A stretch of DNA of 6,220 nucleotides, from contig WVZH01000568.1 in the NCBI GenBank assembly GCA_011772595.1, positions 4,921 through 11,140 of the forward strand, written 5' to 3'. The notes beneath the pieces are model-generated. The model had not been told where the DNA came from, did not search any database, and saw nothing but the letters and a program-made list of their open reading frames with translations. Source of the DNA: Anaerolineales bacterium (GTDB lineage: Bacteria; Chloroflexota; Anaerolineae; Anaerolineales; E44-bin32). This document shows positions 1 to 5,606 of this stretch, one piece after another. Positions within the stretch are counted from its first letter, which is position 1. Every line of letters begins with the position of its first letter. The translations under genes and the position numbers were made by a program.

Positions 1-516
1 GATGCCCGGCCGGTGGACCCACCATTATATTTCCGCATCGTGTTCCCGTGGTTCGGATACTCGGGGTACAAGCTCGTCGTGGCCTGCGTCTCGGGCCTGT
101 TGCTCGTGGGAACCTGGATCGCCATGTCCAGGACGAAGCTGGGGCTTTACATGCGAGCGACCCAGCAGGACCAGGAGATGGCGCAGGTCTTCAGTGTGCG
201 CGTCCGGCGCGTCTACGCTACGGTTTTCGCCCTGGGGGCCATGCTCGCCGCGATCGCGGGTGTGCTCGTGGTGCCCATTCAGCAGGCTCACTACCTCATG
301 GGACTCGACCCGTTGCTCCTGTCATTCATTGTCGTGATCATCGGAGGCTTGGGAAGCCTCAAAGGGACTATGGTGGCGGCCTTCGTCGTCGGGATGAGCG
401 ACGGAGTTGTATCTGTCTTCTTCTCACCGACACTGGCGAAGATCGTCGCCACCCTTCTCGTGGCTTTGGTGTTGGTCTTCAGGCCTGGCGGCCTGTTTGG
501 AGAGGACGGCTCATGA
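1..516 (+). CDS. livH: LivH-type inner-membrane permease of a HAAT ABC importer, 5'-truncated by window edge
   Basis: This is one of the two membrane subunits that form the solute channel of a branched-chain-amino-acid-type ABC importer. The frame is open from base 1, so the GTG at 13 is internal and not the start. The 171 visible residues match the C-terminal part of the complete LivH at 4740-5600 without gaps over about 151 residues; roughly 115-120 N-terminal residues are missing. Visible hallmarks are the cytoplasmic coupling-loop region GLYMRATQQDQEMA (residues 48-61), the block FIVVIIGGLGSLKG (109-122), several hydrophobic membrane segments and the terminal RPGGLFGE typical of LivH. The TGA stop overlaps the livM start (ATGA at 513-516). 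The binding protein of this cluster is not visible and is probably upstream. Family assignment is firm; the substrate is unknown. Confidence 0.93.
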   Translation, partial: DARPVDPPLYFRIVFPWFGYSGYKLVVACVSGLLLVGTWIAMSRTKLGLYMRATQQDQEMAQVFSVRVRRVYATVFALGAMLAAIAGVLVVPIQQAHYLMGLDPLLLSFIVVIIGGLGSLKGTMVAAFVVGMSDGVVSVFFSPTLAKIVATLLVALVLVFRPGGLFGEDGS

Positions 517-1475
517 CCGGGCGATCCGCAGGCAAGGTACTGACACTTCATTTGGGCATCGTCTCTCTCTTGTTAGCCGCCCAGTTCGTGCTGCCGGCCT
601 ACCACCACACCAATGTGGCCCGGATCATGGTGCTGGCCACCTACGCGGTGGGTTACAACGTGCTGTTGGGCTACACGGGTCTCATGAGTCTGGGACACGC
701 CATGTTCTTTGCGGCGGGCATGTACGGGGCCGGCCTGACTATCTATTACCTGAAGTTCGGTGCCATTCCGGGTTTCTGCGTGGGTGTTGCGGTAAGCCTG
801 GTGCTCTCGACCGCGTTCGGGCTTATTGCACTTCGAACCAGGGGTGTGTCGTTTCTCATCGTGACGATGATGTTTGCTCAGGCCTGTTACCTTGCACTCC
901 TCTATTTCAACAAGATCACGATGGGCGACCAGGGCTTCATTCTCTCTAAAAGTCTTGGGGCCGTGGATCTGGGCCCGGTCCAGCTCGTTTTCTCCGACCC
1001 TAACGTGAAATATAACGTTGCCCTTATCGTGTTCGTCGCCTGTTTCATTCTCAGCCTCGCCCTGAGGAGCGCGCCCATCGGACGTGTTCTGATCGCAGTA
1101 CGGGAGAACGAAGAGCGAACTGGACTGCTCGGCTACAACACATTCAAATACAAGCTCCTATCGCTCGTGATCTCGGGTGGGATCTCTGGCTCTGCGGGCG
1201 CGACCTATGCGTTGCTGTTCTCGTACGTTGGGGCTTCTTTCGCATCGATTCTTTACTCCATCTATCCTCTGCTGTGGACGCTGCTCGGGGGTACCGGCAC
1301 GACCATTGGTCCACTGGTTGGTACCGGCCTGATGTTCTATCTTGTCGACATCGCGAGTGGGCTCACGTCGAGCTACCTTCTCGTTGTCGGCGCGGTACTT
1401 GTCATGCTGATCCTGTGGTTTCCCCAAGGCATCATGGGAGCGATACGGGTGAGGTGGCTGCCGTGGTTGCCTTAG
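513..1475 (+). CDS. livM: LivM-type inner-membrane permease of a HAAT ABC importer
   Basis: This is the second membrane subunit, partner of the LivH encoded immediately upstream. It has 320 residues, a normal LivM length. The start is the ATG at 513, which overlaps the livH stop by four bases and has a GGAGAGG ribosome-binding sequence at 499-505. Family marks are YTGLMSLGHAMFFAAGMYGAG-like sequence at residues 54-74, the GDQG segment (138-141) in the position of the family's usual TGGxxGL, the coupling loop GRVLIAVRENEERTGLLGY (190-208), which contacts an ATPase subunit, the LLGGTGTTIGP block (257-267) and the end motif LWFPQGIMG (301-309). Most of the rest is hydrophobic membrane helix. An in-frame open stretch continues upstream to about base 48 inside livH, but it lacks LivM-like sequence and is not part of the gene. 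The 3' end overlaps livG. Confidence 0.95.
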   Translation: MTGRSAGKVLTLHLGIVSLLLAAQFVLPAYHHTNVARIMVLATYAVGYNVLLGYTGLMSLGHAMFFAAGMYGAGLTIYYLKFGAIPGFCVGVAVSLVLSTAFGLIALRTRGVSFLIVTMMFAQACYLALLYFNKITMGDQGFILSKSLGAVDLGPVQLVFSDPNVKYNVALIVFVACFILSLALRSAPIGRVLIAVRENEERTGLLGYNTFKYKLLSLVISGGISGSAGATYALLFSYVGASFASILYSIYPLLWTLLGGTGTTIGPLVGTGLMFYLVDIASGLTSSYLLVVGAVLVMLILWFPQGIMGAIRVRWLPWLP

Positions 1476-2209
1476 ATTCGCTACTCGAAACTGCTGTTCT
1501 GTGCAAGAGCTTTGGCGGGCTCCAAGCGGTCAAGGATGTGGACTTCTCTCTGGCACGCGGGGAGATCCGGGCCATCATTGGGCCAAACGGGGCTGGGAAG
1601 ACCACGCTAGTGAACATGATCAGCGGGCGGATTCCTCCGACATCCGGGAGGGTCATATTCAAAGGTCGAGATATCACCGGGCTGAGCGCCTGGGATAGAG
1701 TGATTCAGGGAATCGTTTACACCTTTCAGGTGACAAGCATCTTCAGGAATCTGACCTGCTACGAGAACGTCGCCCTTGCCGCACAGCGGCGTTTGATGGG
1801 CAGCGCAATCGATCGCTTTGTGCTCAGTGAGCGACAGGTTGCAGACCGCACGAAAGCCGCCTTGCTCGAAGTGGGGCTGTCAGGCACCTATGATCAGCGG
1901 GCCGGCGCGCTGCCATACGGCCATCAACGGCTGTTAGAAGTGGCCATGGCCCTCGCGCTGAGTCCTGAGCTCCTGATTCTCGACGAGCCCACGCAGGGCC
2001 TCACGCAAGAGGAGATTTCTGCATTCTGCGAGCTTGTCCAGACGATCTCGAAAGAGGCAACGGTTCTTCTGATCGAGCACAACATGTCGGTGGTCCTTGG
2101 GCTGGCCAGGAAGATCACCGTGATGGACAAAGCCGTAATCCTTGCCGAGGGTTCTCCCGAAGAAATCGAACGCCATCGCGAGGTTCAGAAGGCTTACTTG
2201 GGTAAGTAA
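1463..2209 (+). CDS. livG: LivG-type ATP-binding subunit of a HAAT ABC importer
   Basis: This cytoplasmic ATPase powers the LivHM channel as a heterodimer with LivF. With the GTG at 1463 as start it has 248 residues, close to the usual 250-255. GAGGTG at 1451-1456 lies six bases ahead. The GTG at 1454 would add three residues and cannot be excluded. Motifs in order: Walker A GPNGAGKTT (40-48), Q-loop glutamine in YTFQ (Q89), ABC signature LPYGHQR (150-156), Walker B LLILDEP (170-176) with catalytic E175, and switch histidine in IEHN (H206). The C-terminal YLGK ending is typical of LivG. The signature departs from LSGGQ: proline stands at the serine position and histidine at the glutamine position. 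Variants such as LPYG occur in some LivG relatives, so I do not infer loss of function. The gene overlaps livM by 13 bases and shares one base with livF. Confidence 0.94.
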   Translation: MVALDSLLETAVLCKSFGGLQAVKDVDFSLARGEIRAIIGPNGAGKTTLVNMISGRIPPTSGRVIFKGRDITGLSAWDRVIQGIVYTFQVTSIFRNLTCYENVALAAQRRLMGSAIDRFVLSERQVADRTKAALLEVGLSGTYDQRAGALPYGHQRLLEVAMALALSPELLILDEPTQGLTQEEISAFCELVQTISKEATVLLIEHNMSVVLGLARKITVMDKAVILAEGSPEEIERHREVQKAYLGK

Positions 2210-2910
2210 TGCTGGTTTTGGAGCAAGTTAACTGCTACTATGGTGAGGTTCACATCCTGAAGGACGTTTCCCTGCGCCTTGCGACCGGTGAGATTCTCGG
2301 CCTGTTGGGCAGAAATGGGGCGGGCAAGACGACGACGCTCAGGGCGATCATGGGTCTGGTCAAGCCGCGATCCGGGACCATCCAGCTCGACGGGCGGGAA
2401 CTGACCCGGCTAGGCCCGCATGACATCCCGCGGTGCGGTATCGCTTACGTGCCCCAAGGCCGAAGACTTTTCCCCGCTTTGACCGTTGATGAGAATCTGC
2501 GGATGGGACTCTTGGTCAAAGGCGAGGGCCCAGAGACCCTTGACTGGGTGCTGAACCTGTTTCCTGCGCTCAAGGAATTGCTGCGCCAACGTGCGGGGAC
2601 GCTGAGCGGCGGGCAACAGCAGATGCTGGCCACGGCTAGGGCCCTCTGCCTGAACCCGAAGCTTCTGCTGTTGGACGAGCCGAGCGAAGGCCTCATGCCC
2701 AGTCTCGTGGAGAAGCTTTTAGACACGATTGTTGAACTCAAAGCACATCGGGTCGCGGTGTTGCTCGTCGAGCAGAACATCGAGGCCGCACTCCGGGTAG
2801 CCGATCGGATCGCCTTCCTTGAGAATGGTTCAGTCCGCCACGAGGCAGCGCCGGAGGAATTGGCCGTTAATCCGCAGCCGCTCCTCCGATACGTCGGCGT
2901 CAGACGTTAA
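2209..2910 (+). CDS. livF: LivF-type ATP-binding subunit of a HAAT ABC importer
   Basis: This is the second ATPase of the importer, pairing with LivG. It has 233 residues, normal for LivF. The start ATG at 2209 shares its A with the TAA stop of livG (TAATG). The nearest purine-rich ribosome-binding sequence, AGAAGG at 2187-2192, is rather far away, so reinitiation by ribosomes finishing livG is likely. Motifs: Walker A GRNGAGKTT (34-42), Q-loop in YVPQGRRLFP (80-89, Q83), a perfect signature LSGGQQQML (132-140), Walker B LLLLDEPSEGL (152-162, E157), and VEQN (187-190). Glutamine rather than histidine at the switch position (Q189) is normal in LivF proteins. LivF is usually the last gene of such clusters, and the 361-base gap after it supports an operon end. 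Unlike LivG, all its nucleotide-binding motifs look canonical for the family. Confidence 0.95.
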   Translation: MLVLEQVNCYYGEVHILKDVSLRLATGEILGLLGRNGAGKTTTLRAIMGLVKPRSGTIQLDGRELTRLGPHDIPRCGIAYVPQGRRLFPALTVDENLRMGLLVKGEGPETLDWVLNLFPALKELLRQRAGTLSGGQQQMLATARALCLNPKLLLLDEPSEGLMPSLVEKLLDTIVELKAHRVAVLLVEQNIEAALRVADRIAFLENGSVRHEAAPEELAVNPQPLLRYVGVRR

Positions 2911-2972
2911 CGACCCTGCCAGGGGCGAGGGGAGAAGCCTTGGATAAATTCTGCCGCCGAGACAGCTCAGGA

Positions 2973-2998
2973 GCCGGATGATTTCACGGCGTTTTTTT
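2973..2998 (+). terminator. Weak rho-independent terminator candidate after livF
   Basis: GCCG at 2973-2976 can pair with CGGC at 2987-2990 around a ten-base loop, and seven T residues follow at 2992-2998. An alternative 5-bp pairing uses CGCCG at 2955-2959 with CGGCG at 2987-2991. The T-run is good but either stem is short, so termination may be partial. The position, about 60-90 bases after the livF stop, is right for ending the first operon. Confidence 0.3.
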
Positions 2999-3103
2999 CT
3001 CCGCGGTCTCCCAACCCATAAAACGAATCTGACCAATCCTATCAGTTCACCCAACCATGTGGGGGATCAGCCCTCGCCCGTACCACAATGTCGCATATTT
3101 TTG

Positions 3104-3132
3104 TTGACAGATTTACAAGGCTATGCTATTCG
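3104..3132 (+). promoter_or_regulatory. Sigma70-type promoter candidate for the binding-protein gene
   Basis: A perfect -35 hexamer TTGACA lies at 3104-3109. After a 17-base spacer comes TATTCG at 3127-3132, a poor -10 that keeps only the leading TAT, but it is preceded by TG plus one base (3124-3126), the extended -10 pattern that can compensate. Transcription would start near 3139 and give a leader of about 130 bases. A better-looking TATGCT at 3122-3127 is only 12 bases from the -35 and is therefore less likely. No operator could be assigned. Confidence 0.5.
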
Positions 3133-3173
3133 ATGGGCTGAGTTTTCTGAAATCACTATTGTTTTGGGATGAT

Positions 3174-3223
3174 TATCACCAGCATGGACAGAGGGAAGAC
3201 GGTGGTTTTGAGGGGGGGTGATA
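3174..3223 (+). repeat. 7-bp inverted repeat in the leader of the binding-protein gene
   Basis: TATCACC at 3174-3180 is the exact reverse complement of GGTGATA at 3217-3223, extendable by one G-U pair in RNA, with a 36-base G-rich interior. It could form a leader stem about 30 bases before the Shine-Dalgarno sequence. A 7-bp match within such a span can arise by chance, so its function is unproven. Confidence 0.25.
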
Positions 3224-3253
3224 GATTTTAATCCTGGGGGTATTCAAACTTGT

Positions 3254-3260
3254 AAGGAGG
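3254..3260 (+). promoter_or_regulatory. Strong ribosome-binding site that fixes the binding-protein start
   Basis: AAGGAGG, continuing as AGA, is a near-perfect Shine-Dalgarno sequence ending 11 bases before the ATG at 3272. It decides between that ATG and an in-frame GTG at 3218, which would put 18 unrelated residues ahead of the Tat signal. Strong initiation suits a binding protein, usually made in excess over its permease. Confidence 0.85.
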
Positions 3261-3271
3261 AGAATGGAATT

Positions 3272-4537
3272 ATGAAAACCAAAAGAACGATTACACGCCG
3301 TGATTTTCTGAAAACTACCGCGATCGGTGCTGCAGGCATGGCTGCAGGATCCATTGGATTTCCGGCGATTCTGCGAGCCGCAAAGGAACCCATCATAATC
3401 GGCCACCAGCCGGATATGACTGGATTTCTGGCCTCCTACGGGTACTTCTATGACAAGGCGGTCAAAGCGGCGATCGACCAGGTGAACAGCGAGGGAGGGA
3501 TCGCCGGGAGAGAGGTCAAATATGTCATGGAAGATTCCGCCTCGAAGGCTGATGTCGGCGTGAGGGCCTTCAGGAAATTGGTCCTTAAAGACAATGCAGA
3601 CTTCGTCCTCGGATCCGTCCACTCTGGGATAGGCATTGCGACCTCCCCGATCGCCAAGGAGTTAGAGACTCCGTACTTCCCCAACGGAATGTCCTCGGCA
3701 ATTACGGGGGCAAAGGGGAATCGTTGGGTGTTCCGCTCTATCTGCCACGCCAGGATGCAGGTGCAGGCCTCAGCAAACCTCGCGTTCGACAAAATCGGGA
3801 AAGACTGGTTCATTGTATACATGGATTACGCATGGGGCCACTCCCATAGGGACAATTTCAAGAACATCATCGAAGGATTGGGGGGCAACATTATAGGGAC
3901 GGTCGCTACACCGATTGGGACCAAGGATTTCATGCCCTACTTGACCAAGCTGCCGCCTGGAACCAATGCCATATATTATGCAACGCTCGGAGCTGACACC
4001 GTCGGGTTTCTCAGACAGATAAGGGAAATCGGATACAATGGAGAGAAGTTCTCGGTGATTTGTCCTCTTGATGGCGTTGATGTGGCGAAACTTGGTGAGA
4101 TCGTCGAAGGGGATTGGATCCTGGAGTATCTCCCCAGGACGCTGGCCGACTACGATACCGCCTATCACAAAGCGTTTCGTGAGGCTATCGGTATCGACGA
4201 ATTCGGGTATGAGAAGGGTACCGGAAAACCAGTCACAGGATCCCACTACTGGTCGAATTACGAAAATGTATTTATTATCAAAGGGGCCATCGAGAAGAGC
4301 GGGTGGAAAAACAGGAAGGACCACTCCAAATTTGTGGAAACCCTTGAAGGCATGCGGTTTAGGGAGGGGCCGGGGTTTCCTCAGGGCGATCTGGTCATGA
4401 GGGCTGAAGATCACCAAGGCTTTCATCAGCACTGGATGTCGCGCGTAGAGGACGGAAAGCTCAGGGTGAAATACACCATACCCATCGAGAGAGTCATGTA
4501 TCCGGCCACTGTGGATTTCACAAGAGAAGCGCTTTAG
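3272..4537 (+). CDS. Periplasmic substrate-binding protein of a HAAT ABC importer, Tat-exported
   Basis: This 421-residue protein captures the solute in the periplasm and hands it to the permease. The N-terminus is a classic twin-arginine signal: TRRDFLK at residues 8-14, a small/hydrophobic stretch (15-34) and probable cleavage near A36-A37, so it would be exported folded by TatABC. The mature part starts with PIIIGHQPDMTG (40-51), the usual first strand of LivJ/LivK-like (Peripla_BP_6) proteins. Next come the VNSEGGIAGREV block (71-82), the VLGSVHSGIG loop (112-121), where relatives contact the ligand backbone, and a second lobe with WFIVYMDYAWG (179-189). The length is typical of the larger family members. 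The substrate cannot be assigned: relatives bind amino acids, amides, urea or aromatic acids. It has its own promoter candidate and ribosome-binding site, a terminator follows it, and it most likely serves the LivH/LivM pair downstream. Free exchange with the upstream HMGF set is possible. Confidence 0.93.
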   Translation: MKTKRTITRRDFLKTTAIGAAGMAAGSIGFPAILRAAKEPIIIGHQPDMTGFLASYGYFYDKAVKAAIDQVNSEGGIAGREVKYVMEDSASKADVGVRAFRKLVLKDNADFVLGSVHSGIGIATSPIAKELETPYFPNGMSSAITGAKGNRWVFRSICHARMQVQASANLAFDKIGKDWFIVYMDYAWGHSHRDNFKNIIEGLGGNIIGTVATPIGTKDFMPYLTKLPPGTNAIYYATLGADTVGFLRQIREIGYNGEKFSVICPLDGVDVAKLGEIVEGDWILEYLPRTLADYDTAYHKAFREAIGIDEFGYEKGTGKPVTGSHYWSNYENVFIIKGAIEKSGWKNRKDHSKFVETLEGMRFREGPGFPQGDLVMRAEDHQGFHQHWMSRVEDGKLRVKYTIPIERVMYPATVDFTREAL

Positions 4538-4564
4538 TCTCCACAGATTAAATCTATGTAGACT

Positions 4565-4620
4565 GTGGACCGTGCCCGGCCCGTCCCTTCGGGTTATTTC
4601 TGGGCACGGTTCACCTTTTT
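4565..4620 (+). terminator. Strong rho-independent terminator after the binding-protein gene
   Basis: Bases 4565-4577 pair with 4602-4614 to form a 13-bp stem (one G-U pair) built around CCGTGCCC/GGGCACGG. CTTTTT at 4615-4620 follows at once. The 24-base apical part can fold further, with CCCG (4580-4583) against CGGG (4590-4593). It starts 28 bases after the stop codon. It sits inside the expected transporter operon, where it could let most transcripts end after the binding-protein gene while some read on into livH. Confidence 0.85.
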
Positions 4621-4641
4621 GGCGAGATTTTCTTACGAAGG

Positions 4642-4671
4642 CCGAGTCCCATCTGACTCGATACGACTCGG
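4642..4671 (+). repeat. Inverted repeat with two alternative pairing partners ahead of livH
   Basis: CCGAGTC at 4642-4648 can pair with GACTCGG at 4665-4671 (7 bp, 16-base loop). The shorter CGAGTC at 4643-4648 can instead pair with GACTCG at 4655-4660 (6 bp, 6-base loop). The two right arms are direct copies ten bases apart and compete for one left arm. No T-run follows either hairpin, so neither is an intrinsic terminator. It lies between the strong terminator and the second livH. No promoter was recognised in 4621-4739. Confidence 0.45.
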
Positions 4672-4725
4672 GTTTGGGGTGAGGAAGACGAATCTGTGCA
4701 AGGATGTAGAATGAGGTTTCTCGGC

Positions 4726-4742
4726 AGGAGAGGAAGGATTTG
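4726..4742 (+). promoter_or_regulatory. Ribosome-binding site and TTG start of the second livH
   Basis: AGGAG at 4726-4730 lies nine bases before the TTG at 4740-4742; a second AGGA run sits closer. No in-frame ATG or GTG gives a LivH-like N-terminus, whereas starting at this TTG yields MEFLTLIGFQALNGLVWG, which lines up with known LivH starts. The ATG at 4711 is in another frame and stops after 13 codons. Confidence 0.75.
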
Positions 4743-5600
4743 GAGTTTCTGACTCTCATTGGATTTCAGGCCTTGAATGGCCTCGTCTGGGGATTGATCA
4801 TCGCACTCATCGCCCTGGGCCTGAGCCTCGTATTCGGTCTCCTCGAGGTGATCAACGTCGCTCACGGCGCGCTCTATATGCTCGGAGCGATCATCGGTTG
4901 GTATATCGTCAATTATTTCGGGAGCTTCTGGCTTGCATTGGCCATTGCGCCAATTGGGGTCGGCCTTTTGGGGCTTTTGATAGAGCGGGGGATACTGAGG
5001 CCCATCGCGGGCGAGCATGTACTCACAATCATCGTTACATTCGGCCTAATGCTCATCCTTGAGCATCTTGTTCTCGCCACCTTCGGAGGGGCTGCCCACC
5101 GAATGGCGGCGCCATTCGAGTGGAACTTTAAAATCCTTGGATTCGGCTATCCGGGATATCGGATATTCGTGGCCGGCACATCGGTTGCCACCATGGCGGG
5201 GCTATGGATCTTCCTCCGCAAGTTTAAATACGGTCTCTGGATGAGAGCGGTGAACCAAGACCGAGAAATGGCCCTCGGTCTTGGAATACCGGTCCGCACG
5301 GTCTTCATGATCACCTTTGCCCTCGGCTCTTTCCTTGCGGCCCTCGGAGGTATTCTAGCTTCACCTATCGTCCCGATTGAATTCCGAATGGGCCTCGACA
5401 TCCTTGTCATCACATTCATTGTTGTCATCGTCGGAGGCTTGGGGAGTCTAGAGGGTTCGGTTGCCGCTGCCATACTAATCTGCGAGCTTGAAGGCATATC
5501 CTCGGTCTTCGTCACACCCACCATGGCCAGGATATTCTCCCTGGTTTTCATGGCCTGTGTGTTGCTTGTTCGCCCAAGCGGCCTCTTTGCGAGGAGATAA
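4740..5600 (+). CDS. livH: LivH-type inner-membrane permease of the second HAAT ABC importer
   Basis: This is a complete 286-residue LivH-type channel subunit, a normal length, expected to cross the inner membrane about eight times. Family marks: ALNGLVWGLIIALIALGLSL (residues 11-30), VINVAHGALYMLGA (37-50), the coupling loop GLWMRAVNQDREMALGLG (165-182), FIVVIVGGLGSLEG (226-239), and the terminal RPSGLFARR (278-286). It begins at a TTG codon (see the site at 4726-4742). It lies 202 bases after the binding-protein gene, across a strong terminator, so it is probably expressed by read-through or from a promoter I could not see. By hand count about 71 of 151 ungapped C-terminal residues match the LivH at 1-516, so the two are distinct paralogues rather than a recent duplication. 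Its last codons contain the ribosome-binding site of livM. The substrate is presumably set by the binding protein upstream. Confidence 0.95.
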   Translation: MEFLTLIGFQALNGLVWGLIIALIALGLSLVFGLLEVINVAHGALYMLGAIIGWYIVNYFGSFWLALAIAPIGVGLLGLLIERGILRPIAGEHVLTIIVTFGLMLILEHLVLATFGGAAHRMAAPFEWNFKILGFGYPGYRIFVAGTSVATMAGLWIFLRKFKYGLWMRAVNQDREMALGLGIPVRTVFMITFALGSFLAALGGILASPIVPIEFRMGLDILVITFIVVIVGGLGSLEGSVAAAILICELEGISSVFVTPTMARIFSLVFMACVLLVRPSGLFARR

Positions 5601-5606
5601 AAGCGA

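Larger units (their letters stand above)
2911..3271. other. Intergenic region between the two transporter clusters
   Basis: These 361 bases contain no convincing gene. They hold, in order, a weak terminator candidate (2973-2998), AT-richer DNA, a sigma70-type promoter candidate (3104-3132), a roughly 130-base leader with a 7-bp inverted repeat (3174-3180 with 3217-3223) and a G-run (3212-3218), and a strong Shine-Dalgarno sequence (3254-3260). A 64-codon open frame at 2978-3172 has no recognisable domain, runs through the promoter candidate and is probably fortuitous. The layout fits the end of one operon and the start of another. Confidence 0.75.

Noticed and set aside
48..512. Upstream in-frame extension of livM
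   Set aside because: It overlaps livH throughout, encodes an arginine-rich sequence unlike LivM, and the ATG at 513 has a proper ribosome-binding site and the usual ATGA overlap.
1290..1328. Direct repeat GGTACCGGC, two copies 30 bases apart
   Set aside because: Both copies encode glycine-threonine-glycine in conserved LivM segments; coding constraint and chance explain it.
2761..2832. Glutamine instead of histidine at the LivF switch position
   Set aside because: VEQN is the normal form in LivF proteins, so it is not a defect.
2914..2924. Small hairpin CCCT-GCC-AGGG just after livF
   Set aside because: The stem is only 4 bp with no T-run after it, so it is unlikely to be a terminator.
2978..3172. 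A 64-codon plus-strand open frame in the intergenic region
   Set aside because: It has no good ribosome-binding site or domain, begins within the terminator candidate and runs through the promoter candidate. It could be checked by ribosome profiling, but nothing supports it now.
3218..3271. GTG start 18 codons upstream for the binding protein
   Set aside because: The added residues would precede the Tat signal without family similarity, and the strong Shine-Dalgarno sequence at 3254-3260 serves the ATG at 3272.
4711..4752. 13-codon open frame starting ATG before the second livH, as a possible leader peptide
   Set aside because: It has no run of regulatory codons or attenuator structure and overlaps the TTG start of livH; it is most simply chance.
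3770..4759. A 329-codon open frame on the minus strand
   Set aside because: It lies almost wholly opposite the binding-protein gene, runs across the terminator hairpin, and its translation shows no recognisable domain. It is a shadow of a strongly coding plus strand.
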